A stretch of DNA of 64,000 bases from Diplonema japonicum. Taxonomy: Eukaryota; Euglenozoa; Diplonemea; Diplonemida; Diplonemidae. The translations under genes and the position numbers were made by a program. This document shows positions 1 through 9,280 of this stretch, one piece after another. The notes beneath the pieces were generated by a model that was not told where the DNA came from, did no database searches, and worked only from the letters and a program-made list of their open reading frames with translations. The stretch spans positions 310,001 to 374,000 of the forward strand of contig OZ025684.1 of assembly GCA_964019335.1 (NCBI GenBank). The letters are read 5' to 3'. The number at the start of each line of letters is the position of its first letter. Position 1 is the stretch's first letter.

Positions 1-1685
1 GACACACTCAGGTGGCTCGTGTTCCCATGCGGAGAGCCTGCCTCCGTGTTGTACTCATCCCCGTCGTCTGAGTCGCTTGTCTGAAGGACAGAGGCGGGCA
101 TGTAGTTCCTGTACTCCACAAGGTTTTGGATCATCTGGAGGAAGCTGACTTGCATGAGGCGAACCTCTTGAAGGGAGCTCAGAGGGCGTTGCATGTTGAC
201 CCCCTCCAACCGCATCACTGCCACCATCGCCATCTCCTTCTCCAGCACGAGAAGAGGGTCGATGATCTTCAGCATGAAGACAACAGCCACCACAATGAGG
301 GCCATGCCCGCAACAGTGATGACCACGTACAGGATGGCGCGCGACACGGCAAGGTCGTCGTCCACCTTGTCCTCAGCGGCCCGGATCTCCTTCTGCGTCT
401 CTGCCACCTTCGTGTCGATGCTGCCCAGGATGTACGCCCTGTCGATCACAATGTGCACGTACCAGTCGATCCCGTGCTTGTCAGCCATCTTCCCCACTCT
501 GTAAAAGAACTCCTCCCCCTCCGGTGCGAGGTCAGTCGTGATGTTTAAAGTGGTGAGGTTCTTCGTTGTTGACAGCGTCTCGATGTCAAGGTTTGACTTC
601 GCTTGGTGCCCGACACTGCGGATGATAGGGTCGGGGCTGTCCTCAAGCTTCAGCGCATGCAGGGCACCGGTGGTGTCGCGGTCGATGACAGCTCCATGCG
701 AGGCACCTACGAGGCTTCCGATGGACGTGGGATCCAGCCAGGTGGACCGGACGGTGACGAAGACCCGACTATTGGAGGAGATGTTCAATTTGGAGAGGAA
801 ACTGCTGACATGACGTAGGTCGGCACCTGATGAGACGAACCCAGTGCGGAGGCCGTTGTGGTAAACGGGAGTAAGGCAGGTGACGACCACAATGTCATTG
901 TTGATGCTCACGGGCGAGGTCCACATGCTGGACCCAAGAGGAACAAAAGCAGCAGCATCGAAGAGCGAATTGTCAAGCGGCTCAGCAAGGTACTTGTCAG
1001 CACAGGGCTCGTTGGGGACAGCTCCGTTCGTGGACAACGCCGACCGCCTGCACGTAGCGATATCACGGTTGACATCTACTGACGGGTCCGTCACGAGTGC
1101 GGGCAACCCTGTTCCATAAGAGGCACTGGCAGTAAAGGTCATGTTGCGCCCGCCATGAGGATGGTCGTCCCCGTAGTTGTACAAGCCTTCTATTGAGTGG
1201 TATGATGTTGGCGGGCGTTCTATTGTCTGTGTGTCCTCATACACAATGACAACGAGCCTGTTCTTCAGGAAGACACCGATGCCGGTGCACCCTTCGTCCT
1301 TCAGGTAGTTCATGGACCAGAATATTCTTGCGATCGACGACTGATGCCATCCCCAGGTTTTTACGTCGTCCCAGTTGTTGAAGGTCAGCTCGTCAGCGAG
1401 CATCATACCAGCTGTTCTCTGAGGTAGCAGGAAGTGGAACATGTGATCGATGGTCTCACTTTGTAGGACTTCCATGTACTCTGTTGTCCTGTTGCGCACG
1501 CTGTCAGAGCCCACTGTGAAGGCCGTGTTCACAGACGCATCGCGGGACTGCTTGATATCGTCCAGAGCAGCATCGCTGCTTGTCACTGCAAGGAACGAGC
1601 TCACAAAAGCCGTCACAACAACACACAGCAGCACGAGAGATATGCTCAGCACCTTGATGCTCATCATGAGGCTTGTGCTCGTCAT
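1..1685 (-). CDS. Receptor with Cache-like ectodomain and cyclase-like tail, copy A (3' truncated by window)
   Basis: Open reading frame of about 561 codons from ATG at 1685 to the window edge; I read it through and found no stop. It starts MTSTSLMMSIKV, giving a slightly longer N-terminus than its two paralogues; ATG 1667 or 1664 are alternatives. A hydrophobic N-terminal anchor is followed by an ectodomain of roughly 400 residues with several Cys and N-glycosylation sites, a second membrane segment (AILYVVITVAGMALIVVAVV) and a HAMP-like linker ending in an EYRNYMP motif. The cyclase-like domain expected next is outside the window. The N-terminal 60 residues and the segment around the second membrane helix are almost identical to the genes at 3812-6370 and 9281-11877, whereas the ectodomain is clearly diverged. 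Most likely a surface sensor in a tandem array; the ligand is unknown. Confidence 0.85.
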   Translation of the reverse strand, partial: MTSTSLMMSIKVLSISLVLLCVVVTAFVSSFLAVTSSDAALDDIKQSRDASVNTAFTVGSDSVRNRTTEYMEVLQSETIDHMFHFLLPQRTAGMMLADELTFNNWDDVKTWGWHQSSIARIFWSMNYLKDEGCTGIGVFLKNRLVVIVYEDTQTIERPPTSYHSIEGLYNYGDDHPHGGRNMTFTASASYGTGLPALVTDPSVDVNRDIATCRRSALSTNGAVPNEPCADKYLAEPLDNSLFDAAAFVPLGSSMWTSPVSINNDIVVVTCLTPVYHNGLRTGFVSSGADLRHVSSFLSKLNISSNSRVFVTVRSTWLDPTSIGSLVGASHGAVIDRDTTGALHALKLEDSPDPIIRSVGHQAKSNLDIETLSTTKNLTTLNITTDLAPEGEEFFYRVGKMADKHGIDWYVHIVIDRAYILGSIDTKVAETQKEIRAAEDKVDDDLAVSRAILYVVITVAGMALIVVAVVFMLKIIDPLLVLEKEMAMVAVMRLEGVNMQRPLSSLQEVRLMQVSFLQMIQNLVEYRNYMPASVLQTSDSDDGDEYNTEAGSPHGNTSHLSV

Positions 1686-2190
1686 TGACGGAAAAAAAAA
1701 AAAAGAACCTTTCTCCCCCATTATTTAATTTTCAAATGTTGCGTACGTTGCAAAGAAAGAAGAAAAAAAAAAAAGAAAATAGACAAACAGAGAAATGTTT
1801 CACTAGAGTCCAATCGCCTTTGTTGTGAAGACTTAAAAAGAGCACGCGATTTCTTTTGAACAAAGAAGAGAGGAAGAACAGAAGGGAGGGGGGCCGGGGG
1901 TTTAGTAATATCGTCCCTTTCAACCCTCACAAGGTCAGTGGGGGCGGGGGAGATACAAAACGGACAGAAGAAAAAAAAAAGGGAGGAGGGGGAAAGGGAG
2001 TGGAGATAAAAAGTATACTGCGGGAGGAGAAAGATTCCCAGTTGTATTCTTTTTATGTGTTGTGGAGTAAAAATAAATAAGTAAAAAAAAAGAACAAAGC
2101 TTTTCAACCTTATATGTTTTGTCGGCCAAAAAAAAAAGAAAAAAAAAAAGAATATAGGAGATAAAAGAGGCCATCGTGCCATTGTGTGGC

Positions 2191-2340
2191 TCACTGCACA
2201 AGTACTGTCTACTTGATTACAGGGGGCGCGCCTCGACCCGAGCTGTCTGCATTCCGCGTCGGGTCCTCAGAAAATGAGTGCGGTGTGCAGCTCAGCACCA
2301 GCCGGCGCCCTGGGTAACCAAGATTCTGCGCTCGTGAAGT
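2191..2340 (+). repeat. Dispersed repeat B, partial
   Basis: Shares the words CTACTTGATTACAGGG, CATTCCGCGTCG and AACCAAGATTCTGCGCTCGT with copies at 7237-7512, 18645-18962, 34692-34802, 51349-51465 and 55925-56060. It has no coding capacity. It is probably a short non-autonomous retroelement; the end on its left side resembles the tail of the non-LTR element at 32815-33812. Confidence 0.75.
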
Positions 2341-2981
2341 TGAAAAAAAAAGGGGGGGGGGGGGGGCAGAAAAGGCACCACAAATGTGATGCTGTACAAT
2401 CCGAAGGGACAGCAAGTTTGAGGGAAAAAAAGAAAGAGACAAAAAAAGGAGGGAGAGAAAAAACGCAGGCATGTGGCTCTCGCATTTCACAAAAAAACAA
2501 AAACAAAAAAAAAAGGATTCTTTGTGACTTGAAGAAAAATAATGGCCTGTTTTCTTTTCTCCCCCCCCCCCCCCCACCTCTTTTTTATCTTTAACAACAA
2601 AAAAAGAGAAGCACAGGTTTTTCAAAACTATGGAATGGTTTCTTATTCAAGGCGGTTTAAAATTAAACTCAAAAGAAGGAGTTGCGTTGGGTTTTGGCAC
2701 ACTTTTAAATTCTTCTTGCCTACGCGAACCTGAGAGTAGTACTTGTTAAATACAAAAGGAGATCTTTTTCTTTGTAACTCTTTGGAGCTCAGGTTCATGC
2801 GTAAAAATAAACAAAACTGCCTTGTGTTTTGGGGCTCTTTTTAGCCTACGTTTGGTGTACGGTGGTATTTCAAATAAATTACCAAAAAGAAAAAAAAAAC
2901 AGAACATGGGGCTATAACCCCGTGCACTTTATTTGCCTAGGTTCCCCTGTTGGGGAAAGAAAAGTAGAAGGAAAAAAAAAA

Positions 2982-3095
2982 AAACTAGTTTGGCGCCTCC
3001 ATTTGTTTGTGCGCACGAGCGGAATTTTACCTAATAAAATAGCTCATTACGCTGCCATCAACTAGTTTTTAGTCTCGACAATAATATTGTTAAAA
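2982..3095 (+). repeat. Dispersed repeat A
   Basis: About 110 bp beginning AACTAGTTTGGCG and containing GCGCACGAGCGGAATTTTAC and CTCATTACGCTGCCATCAA, ending in an A-rich run. Near-identical copies lie at 6489-6586, 13193-13287 and 32680-32790, with decayed ones near 8362, 32010, 46290 and 49815. CTAGTTT occurs near the left end and ACTAGTTTTT again near 3061, so the unit has short related ends. Confidence 0.8.
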
Positions 3096-3811
3096 CAAAA
3101 AAAAAGAATACTAGAAAAATAACATAAGGAGGTTTTATTGTACGTCTTTAGCTTTTCTTTTTTTCTGAAAGAATCGATTTTCATGCAAATGTAAGCAGTG
3201 TTTTTTTGGATGAACGGAAATCCCATGAGGTGCCGAAGTGGGGCCGTGATGAACAAAAAAAGAAAAAAGAAATATGAGTTAAAGGAAGTTTTTGTTCTCA
3301 TCCTCTACCTGCACCTTGAAAAAAAAAAAAAAAAAGAGAGAGAGAATTAATTCTTACATGCATGACGCGTTTCCCAGAACCTGAAGAGAATAAAATAAAA
3401 AAGAGTCGGTGTTTTTTTCGCATTATTTGTTTAGAGCACACGGTATAAATCCTGGGGAGGAAATATTGCATATAACCCCGACTCCCTTTTTTTCTTTTTT
3501 TTTTTTTTGCCCTTACAAAAAGAAAACAACTGAAGCTGTACTTGCTAAATCACACAAAAAAAAAAAAGAAAACTTAAAAGAGAGGGGTCAATAGTTAAAT
3601 AGTTTGAGTCCATATTTTCCACGATTTATCTTCGCGCGGCTTTTACGGTGCTTTTGGCAGCCGTAATGAACTCAGATGCCTTGCATTGTAATGATGGGTT
3701 GCGAAATGGGTTGCTTCCCTTATTTCCCGGACTGATCTTTATCGGTTTGCAGATATATAGGGCTTTGGTTGCAACACTATTTGGCGTTAAGTGTGCAGCG
3801 ATATATGTTTG

Positions 3812-6370
3812 TTAGTACAGCAATGGTCTCGCCTTCCCCACTGGCTCCGTTAGGGCTGGATCGGCTCCTGCCTTCTGCAGCCTATCGCGGTAGAGCTTCA
3901 CGACAGAGGAGTCATCAGCGTAGCCCTCGAGCTCCTTGATGGCGCCCTCCACGTCGCCTGCCATCATGAGGGAGTAGCTGTTGTTGTACTTGGTGTTGGG
4001 GTCCCCTCTGGCCCCCTCCGCGAGCTGGTACATCCACTCCATGTTCTCGTGCTCCTTCTGCTTCATCACCTCGTAGACCATGAGGGTCCTCTCACAGTGC
4101 TTCGGGAACCAGACGTGCTGCAGGGACCTCACGTAGGCGACGTTCGTGACCTCCTCGTGCATCACCTTGTCGATCGCGATGTCCGCACCCCCCATCCGCC
4201 CCACCCGCTCCACAATGTGCACCCACGACGCCAGCGACCCGATGAACGAGTACTTCTTCATCCCCTCGCACCCCATGTGCCCGCACTTCACTTCCCCCGA
4301 GACTATCCCGATCGAGAACCTCTTCCCGAGCGTCGTGTCCCCTGCGATCCCCCGCCCGCAGGTGTACGCCGCTATCCGATGTGACGAGCAAGGCCTCGCA
4401 CCGTTGAACGACGCGTACAATCGGTCACCGCTGAAGCTGTCGGGGATCCCCCTGCTGGACTTCACGTGTTGCAAGGACATCGTGAGGTAGGTGTGTATGT
4501 TTGACAGGATGTCCGAAGTCTTCTTGTTCCCTGTATCCTGCAGAAAGGACACCACATTGCAGGCAAGCAGCGTCACTTTCTTCTGCTTTACATCTGAGCC
4601 GAGCAAGGCGTGCTTCCCTGCCACGAGCTTCGTCGTCGACATGGAGCTATCTGAGGAGAGTGAGGGCACCTTACCAGACTGCGACAGATCGATGCTCAGG
4701 GCACTGCTGCCTAGCGCCTCCCTTGCGTCGTCTTCTCCGTCGTTCTCATCGCTTGTCTGAAGGACAGAGGCGGGCATGTAGTTCCTGTACTCCACAAGGT
4801 TTTGGATCATCTGGAGGAAGCTGACTTGCATGAGGCGAACCTCTTGAAGGGAGCTCAGAGGGCGTTGCATGTTGACCCCCTCCAACCGCATCACTGCCAC
4901 CATCGCCATCTCCTTCTCCAGCACGAGAAGAGGGTCGATGATCTTCAGCATGAAGACAACAGCCACCACAATGAGGGCCATGCCCGCAACAGTGATGACC
5001 ACGTACAGGATGGCGCGCGACACGGCAAGGTCGTCGTCCACCTTGTCCTCAGCGGCCCGGATCTCCTTCTGCGTCTCTGCCACCTTCGTGTCGATGCTGC
5101 CCAGGATGTACGCCCTGTCGATCACAATGTGCACGTACCAGTCGATCCCGTGCTTGTCAGCCATCTTCCCCACTCTGTAAAAGAACTCCTCCCCCTCCGG
5201 TGCGAGGTCAGTCGTGATGTTTAAAGTGGTGAGGTTCTTCGTTGTTGACAGCGTCTCGATGTCAAGGTCTTCTGTCACCAGAACACCAGTCTGCTGCACG
5301 ATGCTGTCGGTGCTCTTCACAAGTGGCAGGACACCCAGCACGCCATTGGTGTACTCGGCGACCTTGCCGTGAGAGGAGCCTACAAACTTCCCCACAGACG
5401 TGGGGTCGATGATGCTCATCCAGCTGTTGCGTACTGTGACGAAGACACGCCCTCTGGAATCATGGCCGTGGACGGGGCCTCCGACATCGATGGTTTGGAG
5501 GAACTTGCTGACATGTCGGAGATCGGCGCCCGTCATGACGAACCCCGAGCGGGTGCTGCTGTGCACTATCGGCGTGAAGCAAACAATGGAAATGTAATTG
5601 TTGTCCACAGGGATGGGCACAGTCCACAACGTGCTGCCAAGAGGGACAAAACCCGCAAGGATGTAAACAGGGTTCTGCAATGGGTCGTTCCACACAGGGT
5701 TCCAGCAGGGCTCGTTGGGGACAGAGCCGTTTGTAGCGATTGCAGTCACAGCGCATGTTGAAGGATCCTTGTTGACGTCTTCAGTGGCATTGACCACACC
5801 TGCGGGCTGTCCTGTACCGTGGACGAGACTGGCAATGAACCCGTTACCCACCCCGCCTTGTGGGTGATCGTCACCATAGTTAAACCCACCTTCAAGGGAA
5901 TGGTATTCCTCGGTGGGGCGTTCGAGGGTTAGCCTGTTCTCGTACAGTGCGATGACTAATCTGTTTTTCAAGAGAACACCGATTCCCGTGTTCCCTTCGT
6001 CCTTCAGGTGGTTAAGATCCCAGTACATCCTACCGAGGTTTCGGCTTTGCCACTCCCACCTCTTGATGTCGTCCCATGGGTGAGTTGACAGGTCGTTGGC
6101 TAGAGTGACGGAGGCAAGGCGTTGCAACTTGAGAAACTGCGTTATGAAGTCAGTGGTTCCAGATAGAAGGACTTCCATGTACTCTGTTGTCCTGTTGCGC
6201 ACGCTGTCAGAGCCCACTGTGAAGGCCGTGTTCACAGACGCATCGCGGGACTGCTTGATATCGTCCAGAGCGGCATCGCTGCTTGTCACTGCAAGGAACG
6301 AGCTCACAAAAGCCGTCACAACAACACACAGCAGCACGAGAGATATGCTCAGCACCTTGATGCTCGCCAT
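3812..6370 (-). CDS. Receptor with Cache-like ectodomain and cyclase-like tail, copy B
   Basis: Complete 852-residue protein. Residues 7-29 form an N-terminal anchor. Residues 30-450 form an ectodomain that ends in a WYVHIVIDRAYILGSID segment typical of double-Cache folds. The second membrane helix is at 453-475, a HAMP-like linker at about 476-535 (EVRLMQ, EYRNYMPASVL), then a Ser/Asp-rich linker and a class III nucleotide-cyclase-like domain at about 598-740, with a helical tail. In the cyclase domain the SGDRLYASF motif keeps one metal Asp. The first metal site reads ACNVVSF (Asn for Asp), the substrate Lys is missing from GIPDSFSGD, and the transition-state Asn/Arg positions read GSLASWVHI. 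By canonical rules it should lack cyclase activity and may act as a regulatory or scaffold domain. The start is ATG 6370, conserved in copy C. Confidence 0.88.
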   Translation of the reverse strand: MASIKVLSISLVLLCVVVTAFVSSFLAVTSSDAALDDIKQSRDASVNTAFTVGSDSVRNRTTEYMEVLLSGTTDFITQFLKLQRLASVTLANDLSTHPWDDIKRWEWQSRNLGRMYWDLNHLKDEGNTGIGVLLKNRLVIALYENRLTLERPTEEYHSLEGGFNYGDDHPQGGVGNGFIASLVHGTGQPAGVVNATEDVNKDPSTCAVTAIATNGSVPNEPCWNPVWNDPLQNPVYILAGFVPLGSTLWTVPIPVDNNYISIVCFTPIVHSSTRSGFVMTGADLRHVSKFLQTIDVGGPVHGHDSRGRVFVTVRNSWMSIIDPTSVGKFVGSSHGKVAEYTNGVLGVLPLVKSTDSIVQQTGVLVTEDLDIETLSTTKNLTTLNITTDLAPEGEEFFYRVGKMADKHGIDWYVHIVIDRAYILGSIDTKVAETQKEIRAAEDKVDDDLAVSRAILYVVITVAGMALIVVAVVFMLKIIDPLLVLEKEMAMVAVMRLEGVNMQRPLSSLQEVRLMQVSFLQMIQNLVEYRNYMPASVLQTSDENDGEDDAREALGSSALSIDLSQSGKVPSLSSDSSMSTTKLVAGKHALLGSDVKQKKVTLLACNVVSFLQDTGNKKTSDILSNIHTYLTMSLQHVKSSRGIPDSFSGDRLYASFNGARPCSSHRIAAYTCGRGIAGDTTLGKRFSIGIVSGEVKCGHMGCEGMKKYSFIGSLASWVHIVERVGRMGGADIAIDKVMHEEVTNVAYVRSLQHVWFPKHCERTLMVYEVMKQKEHENMEWMYQLAEGARGDPNTKYNNSYSLMMAGDVEGAIKELEGYADDSSVVKLYRDRLQKAGADPALTEPVGKARPLLY

Positions 6371-6488
6371 TTTATCGTAGAAATCTGGAGATGTTTATGA
6401 AAGAACGGAAAGGATAAACCATACAATCTTTGTTTTAAAAAAAAGGGGAGGGAGGGGGGGGTGGGGTGTGTTTTGGCAAAGGACGGCT

Positions 6489-6586
6489 TTTGTTTGTGCG
6501 CACGAGCGGAATTTTACCTAATAAAATAGCTCATTACGCTGCCATCAAATAGTTTTTAGTCAAGACAATTAATATTGTTAAAACAA
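6489..6586 (+). repeat. Dispersed repeat A
   Basis: Same unit as 2982-3095 from TTTGTGCGCACGAGCGGAAT onward, with a few substitutions (CAAATAG for CAACTAG, CAAGACAATT for CTCGACAAT). It lacks the leading TAGTTTGGCG portion. Confidence 0.8.
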
Positions 6587-7236
6587 ACAAAAAAGAAGAA
6601 AGAATAAAAAATGAAGAACGCAAAAGAAAAAGAAAAAGAGAAACAAAAGGTGAAGGGAGAACGGAAAACATTTGCTTGCAATATTTCAAGTTTTGAACAA
6701 AAAGTGGGATGTGCGGCAAATGTGTGAAAATTCCTAAAAAAAGAAAACCTGGCTCAGAATCACACGAGAAAAAAAAACCTGGCTCAGAAAAACAAGACTT
6801 CTTACTAACAAAAAATAAGGAAAATGGGGAATAATAATAACGAATATTTTGGTGTTAGGGTGTTTGCCAGACGTGGGGGGGCTCGCCCTCCTCCTACCGG
6901 CATTCTTTTAAGGTTTTGTTAAAGGGGGGACAACGAATGGGAGTAAAAGAAAAAGGACACTAACAACTATTAAAAAAGATCATCGACTTATTTCCACCCA
7001 TTTTGTAATTCGGCACACGGATCTTGCTAATCTACTACTTCTTTTTAGAGATTACGGACCGATGTCTGACTGGTGGTGGGGGGTGTTCTTTTTTTTTGCT
7101 TTTTGTTTCTTGCTTTTTTTTTTTGTAATATTTCTTGTTGTTTGAAAAAGAAGAATGGGGGGGGGAATAAAAAAGTTGAGAAAAGAATGGGAATGGTTTC
7201 CCTTGCTTTACTTTTTGCTGCAAGAAAAAGGAAAAA

Positions 7237-7512
7237 AAATGGGGCTTTGATTGCAACACTAGGTGGCGTTAAGCGTGCAACGAAGCACGAAATACCTACT
7301 TGATTACAGGGAGCGCTCCTCGGCCGAGCAGTAGCTTCTTCTGCGTTCCGCGTCGTGTCCTTTATACGTGCGGTGTGCTCAACCCTAGCCAGGGGCGTCC
7401 CGGGAACCAAGATTCTGCGCTCGTGAAGTTTGCTGCCTGTTCGTCACCCTGAGCATCTGCGTTACGTTCTTCCACTCGGGCGCTACCGGTGATGACCGAC
7501 GAGAACACATCT
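7237..7512 (+). repeat. Dispersed repeat B, near full length
   Basis: About 275 bp from ATGGGGCTTTGATTGCAACA to CGACGAGAACACATCTG, closely matching 18645-18962 along its whole length apart from short indels. No tRNA-type A and B boxes are evident and there is no reading frame. Confidence 0.8.
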
Positions 7513-7847
7513 GGAAAAAAAAAAAAAAAAAAGAAACAAAAAAAGCAGCAAACATAAAAAGAAGACAATCCCACTGCAGGACTGGCCACTGTTTGTGCAC
7601 CCTTTTTTTTTGAAAAAGTAGCGAAATATCACCTTTCAAAAAAAAGAAAAAGAAAAAAAAAAACAACAACAACAACAACAACAAAAAAAATCTTTTTTTT
7701 TAAAGGTATGTACGTGTCCCAGCTCTCCACAGCTCCATCTCCAGCTTGACGTTGATTGCCAGTCTCAGCGTCGTATATCCACCTGATACGGTCGGTGTCA
7801 GGTGCGCTTGCTCTACGCAGTTCGTGTCAACCAACAGCAGTACCTTC

Positions 7848-7880
<33 letters not shown>

Positions 7881-7979
7881 GAGATAAAGGCCATTGTTGG
7901 TGGGCGCCTTGCACAAGCATTGTCTACTTGATTACAGGAAGAAAAAAAAGAAGAAAAACTATTCTTTAAAGGTATGCGT

Positions 7980-8310
7980 TTTTGCGCTCACCGGCCGCGC
8001 TGTACTTGGTCCCCGTTGTCCCTGTTCTGGGGGCTCTGGCGGGTTCCTACTTCGGTGGTCAAACTGCGGGGCAGCCTTGTCGGGGTCTGCGACAGGTACG
8101 TGTCACGCAAGCCTTCGATGCTGCTCATGGTCCGCTCCGGAGTACTGGCCTCCTGTCATACCCGTGTGTGGTCGGTCCTCCTATACAGCGCAGGGAGTTG
8201 ACGCGCTCCACTCGCGCTGCTGGGAACGCCGTCCTTCTGCCATCAGCGTGGTACAGGTCCTGGACACGTCTCAGCACATACCTCAGCCTCCTTGCCTTGA
8301 AGAAAAAAAA
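7980..8310 (-). pseudogene. Non-LTR retrotransposon C-terminal remnant
   Basis: On the minus strand a frame around 8125-8310 reads ARRLRYVLRR, then GRRTAFPAARVERVNSLR. This aligns in order with ARRLHGLMKK and GRRAFPAEPSTRVHTLR of the element at 32815-33812. The frame is broken on both sides, so only the extreme C-terminus of the retroelement protein remains. The downstream part at about 7985-8090 also matches the fragment at 41535-41660. Confidence 0.6.
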
Positions 8311-8847
8311 AGAGAAAAGGAAAAAAAAAAACAAAAAAACAAAAAAACAAAACTAGATTGAGCGCACGAGTGGGGAATTTATTTAAAACCCAATAAAATT
8401 ACACTCATACACGCCGCCATCAACTAGTTTTTCTTTTTGACGAGATGAAAAAAAAAAAAAAAAAAAAAAAAAAAGAAAAACTCGATAAATCTTTCAGTGC
8501 GCATGGGTGCTCACTGTAGAAAAAAAAAGAAATTCTTCTTTATGACTTGTGTCTTTGCTATTCGTACGAGAAAAGAAGTTTCTCGATTCTTGCTTCGCAT
8601 AAGTAGCATAAAGGTAAGATACACATAAGAAAAAAATAGCTTCTTGAAAGATGGATGCTTTGTAAGAAGGAAAAAAACGAAAAAGTCGCTAACGTTTTAG
8701 GTGTGCGATGCTCACCTGTTTAGAAAAGAAACTTACTATGTAAACTCGAAAAAAAAGTTTTTTTTTTTTTTTAAAACAGTTCTATCCTTCTCCATAGGAA
8801 GGACGAACGGACTTCGCCAACCTCGGCATAAAAGAAGGTAAGTGAAC

Positions 8848-8878
<31 letters not shown>

Positions 8879-9280
8879 GTTTTTGTTTTAATACCACCAA
8901 GTTTATTAGTCACCCGTTATTAGCATGTCAGCCAGTGCACTATGTTTATTATTGATTAATAAAATCAGGAAGGGGGGACACTCGTGTCCATTATTTCTTT
9001 TTTTCCCTCTTTTTTTTTGATTTTCTTTTTTAAATCTTTTCTAAAAAAGAATCCCTTTCGCAAAATCTTATCTCAATAATAAACTTTTTTAATTTAAAAA
9101 AAAAAAAAAAGCGGGAAAAAAAAAATGATCGAATAAAAAAAAAAAAAAAAGAAACAAAGAAATAGAGAAAAACCAACATTTGAAACAAAAGTAGCTTCAT
9201 CTGAAGATTAAATTCCACCATAATGTGGAAAAGCTGCCAAGCCTTCAGAGAATAGATAGCATATAGAGTTGACTTTAATG

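Larger units (their letters stand above)
1686..3811. other. Intergenic spacer with dispersed repeats
   Basis: No believable gene. The sequence is A/T homopolymers plus one G tract near 2351. It contains a copy of dispersed repeat B (about 2191-2340), a copy of repeat A (about 2982-3095), a short piece related to the retroelement 3' tail (3272-3316) and a fragment of repeat B (about 3757-3802). Reading frames here are poly-Lys/poly-Phe artefacts. Confidence 0.6.
6371..9280. other. Intergenic spacer with repeats and retroelement debris
   Basis: No host gene seen. The region holds repeat A (6489-6586), repeat B (7237-7512 and a fragment at about 7900-7938), a GC-rich stretch at 7700-7850 of possible retroelement origin, a non-LTR element remnant (7980-8310) and a decayed repeat A (8362-8438). 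The remainder is homopolymer-rich DNA, including a GTTTT-type run near 8850-8890. Confidence 0.6.

Noticed and set aside
126-548. Plus-strand frames repeated at 126-548, 4802-5224 and 10250-10720
   Set aside because: They recur only because the receptor genes on minus are near-identical there; they lie entirely antisense to the conserved membrane and HAMP-like segment.
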